Part shown: positions 1 through 10,459 of the stretch, in pieces
Layout of the letters: each line of letters opens with the position of its first letter
Position numbering within the stretch: position 1 is the first letter of the stretch
From: Gonatopus flavifemur
Taxonomy: Eukaryota; Arthropoda; Insecta; Hymenoptera; Dryinidae
DNA length: 64,000 nucleotides
Assembly: GCA_018340375.1 (NCBI GenBank)
Contig: JAFFJZ010000006.1
Span: 12,728,001 to 12,792,000, forward strand
Reading direction: 5' to 3'
Translations under genes and position numbers: made by a program
The notes under the pieces: model-generated
What the model was told of the DNA's origin: nothing
Seen by the model: the letters and a program-made list of their open reading frames with translations, nothing else
Database searches by the model: none

Positions 1-3000
1 TCCTTCTCCTTCTTCTTGTTCCTCAGGATCTATATAAACATACGTGTACTTCACGCTGGGCCTTCAGATTTAAAACTTCACAGCTTTTTGTTCGAATCTG
101 TTTCACCTCGGAGAACACGTGAATGTATCTTCTTCTTTTTCTTTTTCTCCTCTTGGTAGTATGTATCCACACGAATTCACACAAAGTACATAAACCTTCG
201 GATGAATTGAATATTCGTATTAAGATTGATGAATACGTATTAAGAGTACAGGTTGTAGCAGTATTTATAACGCAACGGATAGTACAACTGGTTTCTGTTC
301 CTGTATTTTGACTTTTTGTTTGCTCGTTTACTCGCTTACTCTCTCGTAGAGCGATTTAATCCTCCTCCTTGTTGATCAGCTTTGTGAATGCTCATGTAAG
401 GAATATATTTATATTATATATACATATACAATGTATATAATATTTCAAGCGGATTCATATATTCACTCACGCACAGGAAATTCTTCTCAAACATCAGAAC
501 AAAAATGATTTTTCCGAAAAAAATTCGGCATCCCATGCGTTTTATGGTTTTTTGCATTCGATTCAATGATTCGTATAACGTGACAAGTAAAAATTACATA
601 TTCTATGCTCAGTCTATTTACCGTACCTATAGTTGTGTTTATCTTGATCCGAGTAGTTCTATTTCATTCGTGACCGAACGTATTGAATCATTCGTTTGCA
701 CGACAGATTTACCGGGGCGGAAATGTGTCATGTGTTTTCACGTTTTCATGTTTGAGAAATATTTTGGTGAACCATGCCATGATCAGGGGCATGCGAGATT
801 TCTATGAAATATCTAAATCCACCTTGATTATTCTCACTCTCGAGTCGATCTATGGGTTTGTTTCATTCCCAAACGTGTAATCAGACGTGTTATCGTATAC
901 AGAAATAATAATATAGCTTATTTTATTTGTTCGAAGATAGTTCTATCGATACCATACCATCGCTCGGCTGTGAAATATGATGATCACATTTGCAACACAG
1001 AATAATTCGATTCCACGACTCCGGACGAGGGATGGTAATTCAGAATCGATTATAGATTTGTATAAAATATATATAAAAACATTCTTCAGGAATCTTCTGC
1101 AGACGATGGAAGAATTTTTTCAAAATGATTTTGAAAACGCCAATTAAACATGAAAATTCAAATAAACACATTCATTGATCGTCGTGGTATTCACAGAACT
1201 CTATGTATTCGTATAATGAGAGAGCATTTCGTATGCTCGAGAGATCCTTGTACTTCTTACTCTTATTTTATTGCTACAATGTGAAGGAGGTACAAGAAAG
1301 AGAAAATCGAAGATAAAAGAGAAAATGTAAAAGAGGTAGGAACAAAGTATGAGGATCGTAGTTAGAAAATGAAAAGTAAGGAGAACGGAACACAGGCAAA
1401 TAAGAGTACACGACACAAGAACGAGCTAGCAAAAAAGAGAATAGAGAGAGAGAAAAATATGGTAGAGCAGAGTGCTGGAATGGTTGGAGCATCCGAAGAA
1501 TAGTAAAGGAGGGAAGACAAAATACAAAGCCAAAAGGAGAACGAGAACGAGTGGAATATATTGAAGAAATTAAATCCTCTTTCGTATAAAGTATATAAAC
1601 CGCAAATGAAGGAACGCTCGCTCTAAGCGTGAAACGAAAAGAATAAAGTTTTTATGACTCTGTGCATTATACTTGTTCAAATTCAGTAAAATCTTTAGTA
1701 AATTTTAAAATATTATTCCAACGGTTAACGATATTTTAATGATTAATCATTTATTGCAATATATTTTTTGCAACGTAGAGAAACGTTATAGACGATGATT
1801 ATAATACGACACCAGGGATATTAAATCTTTCCATTAGATCAATGCGGTGCGATAAGCGATGGCCAAAGCATTGGAAAATATTTGTATATTCCCTTCCTAG
1901 GACTTGTTTGATATACATCACCGAGATAAGCCCGCCAGGAAAATAGGAGAGAGAGATAAGATGGGTTCCGAGTTACGCATTTTTAATGGAAGAAGGTAGA
2001 GAGGCATTGAATGTGATCACGCTCTTCACGCTCTTCACGCTCTTTACGCTCCTTTTCCTCCTCAGCGAGGATACGTTGGTTTGTATCGGTTTGCATTTAC
2101 CTATTGGCTGTTCAGTTTTATATACACACGGGGCGTAATGTTGTCAAGACTTTATCAAGAATAATATGGTCTCTCCGTCTCGGCGTGTATCTTTCTCTGT
2201 ATCTCTTGAGATCACAAACACGGTTGGCCATGACATCGTAACCTCACGCAACGGTTGATCACCCGTGCCAATCGTAAGGATCATTAGACATCATTATCTC
2301 TCTCTCCTTCTCTCGAGAGTCATCAACTTCATTATATTAGTTCGCTTGCGCGTGTGTCCGAGTCGTTATCGACGTGACAATGTTGTTTACATAATAATGT
2401 GCAATTATTTATGTAGAGTATAGACACATGAGGCCGCGCATATATGATAATAACAACCGCAAGTAGAAGTAAAGAGTCATTTATCACGATATCGTGTGGC
2501 ACTATCTCCGATATATTACGTTATGACTATCATCTTACCTCTTCTCCACCATCGGCTCTCCATCGAACAATTGTGTTCCGAAACAATTGGATTGATGTTT
2601 CTTTCATATGTAAAGATCCCTCCTTGTGTGCACGATCGCGCGAGTACAATGCGTGGTAGGGTGTATACGATAGTAGAGTTGGAACTTGGGACGAATGATG
2701 TAATCGCCCTGAGTTTGTAGTTAACGCATTCTTTGCGGCTGGATTTTTTTTCCTTACAGAATTTTACATAGGGCGTGATCTCGTAAAGAGGCACTTAGCT
2801 CGGAACGTGTTACAGGGGCGCCACTCTGTGTGGTTTTCCGTACGTCTTTCTTTCTTTCCTTCTTCTTTTCATGACCGTCAGTGAAAACAACATTATACAA
2901 TGCATTTATCTCTCATTCATATGGCGCATAAATCATTTCTAACCCAACATCGAATGTTGTCATTTCGATATTTATTCTACGGTGATGGAGAATACGCAAT

Positions 3001-3400
3001 CAATCCTTTATACGCTTTGAAGTTAATTATTGTGTAATTTTTCATGTTTACGTGGAGTACGAGACATAATGTATTTATTGCGAAATGTCCTCGACGTGGG
3101 TTACGAGTTTTGATATGTTCATTTAATAATTTGTATATCATTCCCATACAACAAAAGTTGCTGTGCAAAGTAGTTCACGCAAAGTTGCTGGGAATAACAA
3201 CTCGAACTGAGATCCTAGATTCACAGCGAATTGTTGTGCATTTGGCGATGCAACGTTCCTGACAAATCGCTTCAAACTGTTGTTGTACGTTCTCAACAAT
3301 TTGCTGCATATCATTTGCTCATTATTTTGCTGTTCGGGGCTATAAGTAAGTGATACACGGAGTAAAAATTAATTCAACTGTGGCGGCACAGAATGTTTGG
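1..3400. other. Unique AT-rich non-coding stretch
   Basis: No gene or recognisable mobile element is seen here. Open frames are all at most about 100 codons, overlap on both strands and carry no motif I know. The first 20 bases are a TTC/TCC pyrimidine tract. A short 9-bp tandem repeat is listed separately. The stretch could include regulatory DNA, but nothing in the bases alone shows that. Confidence 0.5.
2018..2053 (+). repeat. 9-bp tandem repeat, about four copies
   Basis: The unit CACGCTCTT is repeated three times exactly and followed by a degenerate fourth copy. It is a minisatellite-like slippage tract with no associated gene. Confidence 0.8.
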
Positions 3401-3417
3401 TCCTCTAGCGAATCTGG

Positions 3418-3515
3418 GTATTATAATAGAATAGCAGACAAATTTTGATGGAGCAGCAAACATTTTTTGCTGTGAAAGCTAAAAAATTGCCGTGGTAGCT
3501 TACAAGATTGCTGAT
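3418..3515 (+). mobile_element. Fragment of MITE family B
   Basis: The segment carries the family B signature: a TGGAGCAGCAAACATT block followed by TTTTTTGCTGTGA and AGCTAAAAAATTGC. The same order is seen in the full-length B copy at 57345-57597. Neither CACGGAG terminus is present, so this is an internal remnant. Confidence 0.6.
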
Positions 3516-4811
3516 CAGGTGACCTGACAACTCATGTCTCGCTTCACTATCATAAAGATCTTATCAGGAAAGACTGATTAAGATTCAATGAGGAATTCCA
3601 TACCAAAACCTCCAAAATGAATCAAAATTATAATACGAGCGTAAGATACAAGACAAAACCAAGTACAAAAGAGATTCAACGTAGTTGAAATTGACTGGAT
3701 CAAATCAGTTTTATTCACATCAAGTAATCGTTTCCCTTTTTTATATATACTTTATTTCTTTCCTCGTGTGTTCTGAAGCCTAGGGACTATCTGTTCGTAT
3801 CAGATAACCGTTTTCCAGTTTTGAGTACGTTTACAAAGATTGAATTATATGTAATGCATTGAATGTTAAAGTATCTGATCAGAACAGTCAAGAGCACTGA
3901 AAAATGGCTCATTTGGCATAAATCGATCTAATAAAAACATATATACAGTCGAAATCCGTTTAGAAATATCATCTAGTTCAAGGAAGATTTATTTGATTGA
4001 AGAATATTCGATTTAAAATCAAGACTTTACATTTTTGTATTTTCTCTATTTAACTATAAGTTTGTCATCTTCAGAAGATGGACTAACAAGGTCCTGATGA
4101 GGATACGGCGAGGAAAACCTAGTTCAACCCTTTAGGATAATTTGAGGGAATCCTGATTAGGACCAAATAAGCTCATCCCTACTTGGGTGATCCATACCTA
4201 ACCCTAATTGGGACCTTGAAAGCTACATCTCATTTCGGATGACCTTGTTAGGTCCTCATCATATGTTGGGTTAACCCGATGATAATTTCCAGTCGGGATT
4301 AGTGTTGCCGCGATCCGAGTTAATCCAAGTTTTTTACAGTGAGGATCGGTTCGGAGATCGGATCGATAGCTCCACTGCTCGGATTGGCTCGACGATCTTA
4401 CGATCTCTATGCAAAATACACGCTAATGAAGAATTTTTGCATTCAAAAGCTCTTTGGAATGGAACATATTTCTGAAACTCTTAAAGCTAGAGTATAAATC
4501 AACACTTTCTCGAAATTTTCATGACTAATTGAATCAAATTTTACAAATGTTTTGATAATTATAACAACTCAATGAATGCATCTTTTAATGAATAGGTGGG
4601 TGAATACATCAGTGAATGTTTCTTCAGAAGATTGGTGATGAAGAAAACCCAACTTTATAATAGAAAAATATCTTTGTAAATATATTTCTATAAAATTCCT
4701 GACTTTGCTACTGATTGAACACAATATTGTTCCATAAACCGTAGTAAATATGAAGAAAAAGTACACTCTGACTTATTTCATGATAATCTCAATATTTAAT
4801 CTCAATATTAT

Positions 4812-5000
4812 CAGGGGCGGACTTGTGTTTTTGCCGCCCCTGCGCCATTTAGCTTGCCGCCCCTTATAAGGCAGCGAAAATTAATTTCTCACGAAATTGA
4901 AAAAAATCTTTTTAAATGGAATTCAAAACAATTATTTTTAAATCACGGCCTGCCACCCCTGCGCCATTGTGCTGTTGGTGCAGGCCATAGTCCACTCCTG
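4812..5000 (+). mobile_element. hAT-like MITE with perfect 8-bp target-site duplication
   Basis: The left end CAGGGGCGGACTTG is matched by the inverted right end, which reads CAGGAGTGGACTAT on the minus strand. The element is flanked on both sides by the identical 8-mer AATATTAT (4804-4811 and 5001-5008). Eight-base duplications and CAGGGGCGGA-type ends are characteristic of hAT elements. At 189 bp with no transposase frame it is non-autonomous. The exact duplication suggests it is one of the less decayed insertions here. Confidence 0.88.
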
Positions 5001-5099
5001 AATATTATAATAATTATAATCTCAATATTGTTTCATGCGTAAAATCAAGCAGTTTTTCATCACATGTTTTTTCTGTTTCCTCGTCTGAAGGGAAATTTT

Positions 5100-5250
5100 C
5101 TCAGTGACGACCTAGCTCGTCGATCTCATAGTTCTGGCTCAGCTCGAAACTCGGGTCGACTGAAATTTTTTCAGCTCTGCTCGAAGATCGGATCGTACAG
5201 AATTATTGAGGTCGGCTCGAAGATTGGCTCGAAATTTCGCTCGAACCTGG
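5100..5250. repeat. GCTCGAA-rich degenerate repeat
   Basis: GGCTCGAA, GCTCGAAAC, GCTCGAAGAT and related octamers recur at irregular spacing. A similar GATCGG/GGCTCG-rich segment lies at about 4340-4405, on the other side of the hAT-like MITE. The two were probably one older repetitive element. No inverted termini could be fixed. Confidence 0.4.
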
Positions 5251-5542
5251 GCGAAGCTCATTATTCCTACTTGAAAAGTGGCCCCAACTTGAAATGTTAC
5301 GCTTTTCAATCTAGGCCCCGTAATGATATCTAATATCCAGGCAAAACAATGGTAGCCAACTCGAGGCCTATACACGGAAAAAAATGATTAGCTATTATTT
5401 GGATAGCCAAAAATTAGCTACGGCAGCTATTTTGTAGCTGTCACATCCATTCGCTTAGCGGCAGCTGCAAGAAATGTAGCTGCCGCAGCGAAAATTCAAC
5501 AGCTAAATTATTTAGCTGTCCAAATATCAACCACAAAACCTG

Positions 5543-5783
5543 CCCTACTGAAAACATCTCGTAAATTCTGATATTCAACTTTTATGAGATTTTGATGTGT
5601 ATTTGTCCATGAGGTTATACTTATTCAAGAGAATGAATGAGAATCATTATAAGAATGTATCCGAATTTATAAGGATCTCATAAGAGCTGTGAAATCTCAC
5701 AATAAATGATAAAATTTGTATTTGTGTATTTGTCCAAGAACTTATGAGCATTTATGTGATCTTATGAAACTTTTTCAACAGGG
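5543..5783 (+). mobile_element. MITE Y inserted in C1
   Basis: The block starts CCCTACTGAAAA and ends TTTTTCAACAGGG, forming short inverted termini. It is absent from C2, where ACCACAAAACCCGTGCAG is continuous. The flanking TG on both sides may be a 2-bp duplication. The interior is AT-rich with repeated CTTATGAG/CATAAG words. The family could be Tc1/mariner-like, but this is uncertain. Confidence 0.6.
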
Positions 5784-5856
5784 TGTGCAGTTACAGCTAC
5801 GATTTTCTACTGCAGCAGCTGAAAAATAGGCTGCACCACAGTTGATCTCGGACTAA

Positions 5857-6838
5857 ATCCCCCGGAAATAATAACTCGATCAAAATATCCCCATACAAAA
5901 ATATCTCCGCAGAAAATAATCCCACATTAAACATCTCCATTCTACAATGTCACTAAGAAGGAATAAAAATCACAAAATGAACACAAAAAATCAATTGAAA
6001 AGAGTTATCAGTTACTTATAATCTCTTATGGCAATGCAAAATTGCAAGAGTAATAAAGAAGAACCACTTCACAACACAACATTGTGCGCAACACCCTTCA
6101 AGTACATAATAAACGCTTTCCTTTTTGGCTAAGAATAAATCGCAACAGCACACTGATAGGTATTACACACAAAAAACTCTAACAGCGACTGAAACACGAT
6201 GCCAACCTACCATCTCAGCAATCACGATCAAATTTATGAATACCTTCCTTGCAACATAAAGTTAATCCTCCGTTGATAACAACCAAAGAGCAACTACATA
6301 ACGATGAAATACTACATTCCGATAATAATATACAAACTTGTACACAGTCCACAATATAATTACACGTGGAAAATAGTATACTTGAATATGAAACTGCCAG
6401 AAATTCCAGTACACGCAACAAAATTTCATTCCTGTCAAGTCCATTCCACTTAAAAAAAAAACAGAAAAAATTATTATCTGGTCCACCTACAATTCTACTA
6501 GCTTAACACGAGCAAGCGTTATATCAGCACTCGCTAGGCCCTTAAAAGTTCCCCGCTAGCCACTAGACTCTTTTTAGCCCTTGGTTAGATTCTCGCGAGG
6601 CCCTAGACAGTTCCATGGATGACGTTGCTGGGGAATATTTGGATAGAAACCATTAACCATCAATAAAACCATTCAAAATCATAACACAATCGAATCCTGA
6701 AAATACAAAACAAAAACAATTCAAAAATTGAAAATGGGATATAATGTTCTGGGGATCTTCCAGTTATGGGATATTTTCGTACGGGGATATTTAACTATGG
6801 GATCAAATGACCGGGATATTTTGACCAGGATATTTGAA
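5857..6838 (+). mobile_element. Element X2 with AAATATCCCC-type inverted ends
   Basis: The left end has repeated ATATCCCC/ATATCTCC words (CAAAATATCCCCATAC). The right end has the inverse (GTACGGGGATATTTAACT). The interior of about 0.8 kb shows no long frame; short open frames there have no known domain. X1 (17815-19571) carries the same terminal words around a different interior, so these are probably deletion derivatives or composites of one family. Confidence 0.6.
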
Positions 6839-6944
6839 TGTGATACCAAAAAATAGCTACAGCGGTTAAAAGAGGTTGCTAAACAACTATTTCCTTCTTT
6901 TCCGTGTGAAGGCTGTGGGTGGCGGTGGCGTACTGGACAATTTG

Positions 6945-6960
6945 CCCCCCCCCCCCCCCC
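6945..6960 (+). repeat. Run of 16 cytosines
   Basis: An uninterrupted C16 tract is flanked by TTTG and GCAAATG. Its length may be unreliable, because such runs are prone to sequencing and assembly error. Confidence 0.9.
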
Positions 6961-7000
6961 GCAAATGCTAGAGATGGGGCCCTTCTGATCCAAAAAAATG

Positions 7001-7215
7001 ATATTGCTGAAGTGTGAACCGATTATTGAAACGAATTGGCAATCGAATAACGAAATACTTAGCTGTTGATGGCCTGATATCTTGCAGTACATTCTTTGAA
7101 CAATGTTTCTAGTTCCAAGGAGTTGATTTGTGAAGATGAACACCCACAATTTATCAGATTTTGTCAGGTTTCTTTTTCGTTTCGTTTTTATGAACGATTC
7201 AAACTTCAAGAACAT
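7001..7215 (-). mobile_element. MITE family A, copy A1
   Basis: The copy begins ATATTGCTGAAGTGTGAACC and ends in the inverted counterpart CGATTCAAACTTCAAGAAC. Family A has inverted termini of about 33 bp with the core AAGTTTGAATCGTTTAT, a length of about 215-225 bp and a conserved middle containing CCTTGGAACT. Other copies lie at 34875-35098 and 50497-50711, with fragments at 31975-32058 and 45702-45882. It is non-coding; a 217-codon open frame across this region spans several unrelated repeats. Confidence 0.8.
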
Positions 7216-7343
7216 CAAAAATGATGCATGTAATTCATGGGATTTTAGTTGATACTGCTTGGGGGCCTCTAACGACCGGGGGCCCCCCGCAATGTGCGGG
7301 CTGCGGGGGCTTCCCCCACCCCACTGGTGAGTGGGCATATCTG
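7216..7343. other. GC-rich palindromic segment
   Basis: The part from about 7258 is strongly G/C-rich, unlike its neighbours: GGGGGCCTC, CCGGGGGCCCCCCG, and the small palindrome CCGCAATGTGCGG. It lies between A1 and Z and may belong to the same host element as the G-rich stretch at 6906-6990. I do not recognise the family. Confidence 0.45.
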
Positions 7344-7607
7344 CACGGAAAAAAATGACGTGTGGATTTTGCATTGGTTGTTGTTATTTTGACATAACTG
7401 CTGAAGTGCATGCGATTGGAGTAAAATTCACATTGGGACCAATGTTATGTGTACATTGTTACTGAAGTGAACGGCAGGCGTGTTGCCATGGTAACCATGA
7501 TAACAATGTAAATCCAACAGGACTCTGGAGTAAATTCTACCTGAAATCCACACCGTGATTATAACCTCACTTTTCATGTAATTCTCACGTGGTCATTTTT
7601 TTCCGTG
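7344..7607 (+). mobile_element. MITE Z with CACGGAAAAAAATGAC inverted termini
   Basis: The left end CACGGAAAAAAATGACGTGT pairs with the right end ACGTGGTCATTTTTTTCCGTG. The middle holds a near-palindrome, TTGCCATGGTAACCATG. At 264 bp it has no coding potential. The outermost 14 bases equal those of family C, but the interior is unrelated. Confidence 0.8.
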
Positions 7608-7959
7608 TGGGTTGAAGTATTCTCGAAATATACTGGCAACCCCAATTGTGGCCCACATGGGCCGTGGGTAGGCAACCTTGTATTGGATGCTTGAGATATA
7701 CCCCTACGGGGGCCAGGGCCTACCTTAGGATGCCCAGGATTAATTTCCACACGGGAAATAGTTTGCTCCTTTCTAAATCTGGAAGAGCGGGAAATCACAC
7801 GTTCCACTCTATTGAGAAGTCTTAGAAATGAGTTAGTCCGCTCCGAGTGGGATTTTCACTCGTCCGGAGTGAGAAATTCACTCTAGGAATTGGAGTGGGT
7901 GAGAGTTTCTAACCTCAAACCTTAGACTATCGCTCTAACCCTCTAGCTACAACCCAGAT

Positions 7960-8165
7960 AACATGTAGGCTTGTCATAACCCTGTCACACTTGTCATTCG
8001 ATTGTTTTTGGCTTGTTCTTGACAACCTTGTCAATGTAAGGCTGCTACATACAGCCCTGCTGCAAGGGTTTTGTAAGCTTGTACCCTTGTCGTGTGTCAA
8101 CTAGAAGGCTTATATCAACCTTGTCACAAGCTTGCCTGACAACATTGCAGCAAGGTTTTTTTTTT
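7960..8165. repeat. CTTGTCA-rich repeat
   Basis: GGCTTGTCAT, CCTGTCACACTTGTCA, ACCTTGTCAA and CCTTGTCACAAGCTTG recur across about 200 bp. The start CCCAGATAACATGTAGG resembles a repeat boundary. The stretch is probably an ancient element of unknown type. No inverted termini were identified. Confidence 0.4.
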
Positions 8166-8190
8166 TATAAATTTATAAACTTTTTTATAA

Positions 8191-8661
8191 ATTCCAAGAG
8201 CATTCGGTTTTGAACATGATGATCAGGAATTTTTCTGGATTCCATTCGATGCGAAAAACTTTTCTCATGCTCAATTGACGGCTTGGGGCCTCAAAACAGT
8301 TGAAAAGGGGAAAAGTTTGAAATTTTGTTTTTCACCGATTTTGGATTCTTTACATCATTTTCGATGTGAGGAGAAGGAGAAGAACATTTTTCCTCATCTG
8401 CTTCATGACTTGGTACTTAGAGGGCTGAAAATTTCACTCGAAATTTCAACAAATTCACTTTCGCCTGGTCAAAGTATAAAATCTCATTTGAAAAATTTGA
8501 GAAAGTGCTGCAGTAAAGTTAAATTTCCCTGTGGCAACAGATCCATCATCATTATCATAGTCAAGAATTTGTCCGAAATCCAAAAGACTGTAGTACACGG
8601 TATTGTCTTTGTTCCTCTTTATTCATACGAGCTTTACGTATCGAGGTCGAGCGAAGCCTAG
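8191..8661 (+). CDS. Unrecognised 156-codon open frame, doubtful
   Basis: An open frame runs from just after a TAA at 8188 to a TAG at about 8661. Its only in-frame start near the front is a TTG at 8275. The upstream part reads smoothly (GFEHDDQEFFWIPFDAKNF) and the centre contains FPHLLHDLVLRGLKISLEIS. No domain, signal peptide or repeat is recognised. It could be one exon, a decayed gene or chance. A splice acceptor is not obvious: poly-T and TATAAA-like words precede it. I give it little weight, but it is one of the more protein-like frames that does not lie in a repeat. Confidence 0.2.
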   Translation: MPRAFGFEHDDQEFFWIPFDAKNFSHAQLTAWGLKTVEKGKSLKFCFSPILDSLHHFRCEEKEKNIFPHLLHDLVLRGLKISLEISTNSLSPGQSIKSHLKNLRKCCSKVKFPCGNRSIIIIIVKNLSEIQKTVVHGIVFVPLYSYELYVSRSSEA

Positions 8662-9430
8662 CTGAAATATTTCATCTATCCCAATACAGCAATCATTATT
8701 GTCTTCCATAGCATAAGTGAGTAAGCATCACCAAGGCGGTATAGGATATTCACATGCGATCGTCATGTCGTTCCATACGAGGGTCACGGCATAACTCACT
8801 TCTATGACTATTTTATAGTTCGGCTAGTGAGTCATATACCGAAGGGAGACAATACTGGAAGCCCTTTATCATATGCACGGTGCGATGTGTGGACTTGGGT
8901 GTGCATGTGGGTAACACACGTTTCCGTACACAGAAGAGACCAGCCAGAAATAAAGGCGAGAGTTCTCGTATATACCTGTTGAACATTCACATCTGTAGGT
9001 ACATGTGGGACGTGTGTACGTGCAGTTACACTTACACTTGTAAGAACACTCATGCACGGAATGAAGGAGGTGATTCATGTCAAACAAAAGACCAAACACT
9101 GTGCTGCGACTACACCTAGGGAAACACGTGTAGAGGAATGTCATACACGATCTGACGAGAGTGACGGTAAAGGGATAAAAAATCCACACGTGTACGTATG
9201 GAAAATGTTACGTAATCTGTTAAAAATTTCATGTGGTCTCAATGTTGACGCTTCTATCGAGAGGAAGCAGTTCATATCTAAAGGATTAACGTATAACGAC
9301 ATAAATCATGATAACGAATCAACGAATGCCGCTATTGTCACGTGTAACGGTTGTTTCACGAACACACATTTTCATATTCGAAAAGGCTTTGTCGTGTGAT
9401 CAAATAATTGATCTTCAGTTCATTTCTACA
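8662..9430. other. Unique stretch, no gene seen
   Basis: It contains GT/CA-rich words (GTGTGTACGTGCAGTTACAC) and overlapping open frames of up to 115 codons, whose cysteine-rich look comes from those dinucleotides. No mobile element or RNA gene is recognised. Confidence 0.45.
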
Positions 9431-9537
9431 CTGAGGAAAACAATTTTTTGCTAATTTGGCTGAACATTCGCTACCACAGTCAACTGGACTGCTGAGAGAG
9501 TGACATGATCAACTGGAACAGCGAATTTTTCGTTGGA

Positions 9538-9832
9538 CTAGTAGAAATTTGATCAGCCGTTTCCTATTTTTTTAATAAGGTCCTGATCAGGTTAGAATCC
9601 GGAAACCGTGAATAAGGAAAATCTTATAAGGCCCTTACAAGGGACTCATCTGATTTCCCTAATAAGATTCAAATGGCGTTGTAACGCAGGGGTACAATGG
9701 GGTTTGGATGAGATTTCCATAAAATCGAGCGAAATGGGGAAAACCGTAAGGAAACCTGATGAGGAGCTGACAAGAAATCAGGCATGCCTCGTCACGCCCT
9801 GGTATTTTCCCATCCAAAATTTCTACTAGGGT
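9538..9832. mobile_element. Element AL with CTAGTAGAAATTT termini
   Basis: The left end CTAGTAGAAATTTGATC is inverted at the right end as AAATTTCTACTAG. The interior is rich in AAGG/CCTTA words (ATAAGGCCCTTACAAGGG). U (39489-39859) and T (18160-18283) start with nearly the same CTAGTAGAAAT word. About 295 bp, non-coding. Confidence 0.5.
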
Positions 9833-9849
9833 TATGTTTGGAGGGATCA

Positions 9850-10243
9850 ATATTTTTTGCTGCCGCAGCCAACAATCCCTGTCGTAGCTAACAAAATTGC
9901 TGTGATAGCAAATACACGGGGAAAAATGATTAGCTATCGTTTGAATAGCTAAGAATTGGCTATTTCTTGGCTGTCACATGCGACAATTCAACAGCTAAAT
10001 TGTTTTGCTATCCAAATATGAACCACAAAACCCGTGCAGTTACAGCTACGATTTTCTACCGCGGTAGCTAAAACATAGCTGTAGCTGCAATTATTTTGAC
10101 TACAGCGGTGAAAAATGAATGCTAAAAGAGTGAGCAGCTCCCACAGGTATTTCTTTTTTTGCTGTATAGATTGCTGTCACAGCAAAAAATACCCACGGAA
10201 TCAGGTTCCTCTGCCATAGCAAATTCTTTTATTCTCCGTGCAG
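9850..10243 (+). mobile_element. Family B element interrupted by C2
   Basis: The left part contains TTTTTTGCTGCCGCAGCC and TTGCTGTGATAGCAAAT. The right part contains TTGCTGTCACAGCAAAAAAT and ends with the family B terminus ATTCTCCGTGCA. Between the two lies C2. The mosaic shows C jumping into an existing B copy. Confidence 0.6.
9912..10156 (+). mobile_element. MITE family C, copy C2
   Basis: It starts CACGGGGAAAAATGATTAGC and contains the family words CAACAGCTAAATTG, ACCACAAAACCCGTGCAG and TTACAGCTACGATTTTCTAC. The right end (GAGTGAGCAGCTCCC) is decayed relative to C3. C2 is uninterrupted, so it serves as the in-window reference for subtracting insertions from C1 and C3. Confidence 0.65.
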
Positions 10244-10459
10244 GAAGTCGAGGGATTACATACAGAACAGCAAATTTCTTTGCTGACTGAACTCAAAATT
10301 CACTGCGACATGATCAACTGGAGCAGCCAATTTTTCAGTAGACTAACAAAATTCACAATATTATACACACAATAGAAAACAAATTATCCTGGAGGAGCAA
10401 AAATTTTCCGATATCTCAGCTCAAAAATCGCTGTCATAGACAATGAGGCTGCCGGAATA

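Larger units (their letters stand above)
5373..6906 (+). mobile_element. MITE family C, copy C1, interrupted by two insertions
   Basis: The left end CACGGAAAAAAATGATTAGC and the inverted right end (CTTCTTTTCCGTG) bound the element. The C body is rich in AGCTA/TAGCT, such as TTAGCTATCCAAATA. Comparison with copy C2 (9912-10156) shows two foreign blocks: Y after the ACCACAAAACC motif, and X2 after the CAGCTGAAAAA region. Without them C1 would be about 0.3 kb. No protein is encoded. Confidence 0.7.

Noticed and set aside
6721..7374. 217-codon minus-strand open frame, the longest in the window
   Set aside because: It runs across X2, C1, a C16 tract, MITE A1 and GC-rich repeat DNA. Its residues are translations of unrelated repeat pieces, so it is not a gene.
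8869..9189. Cysteine-rich 106-codon minus frame resembling a small toxin or keratin-like protein
   Set aside because: The cysteines come from GT/CA dinucleotide runs. No signal peptide or regular cysteine spacing is convincing.
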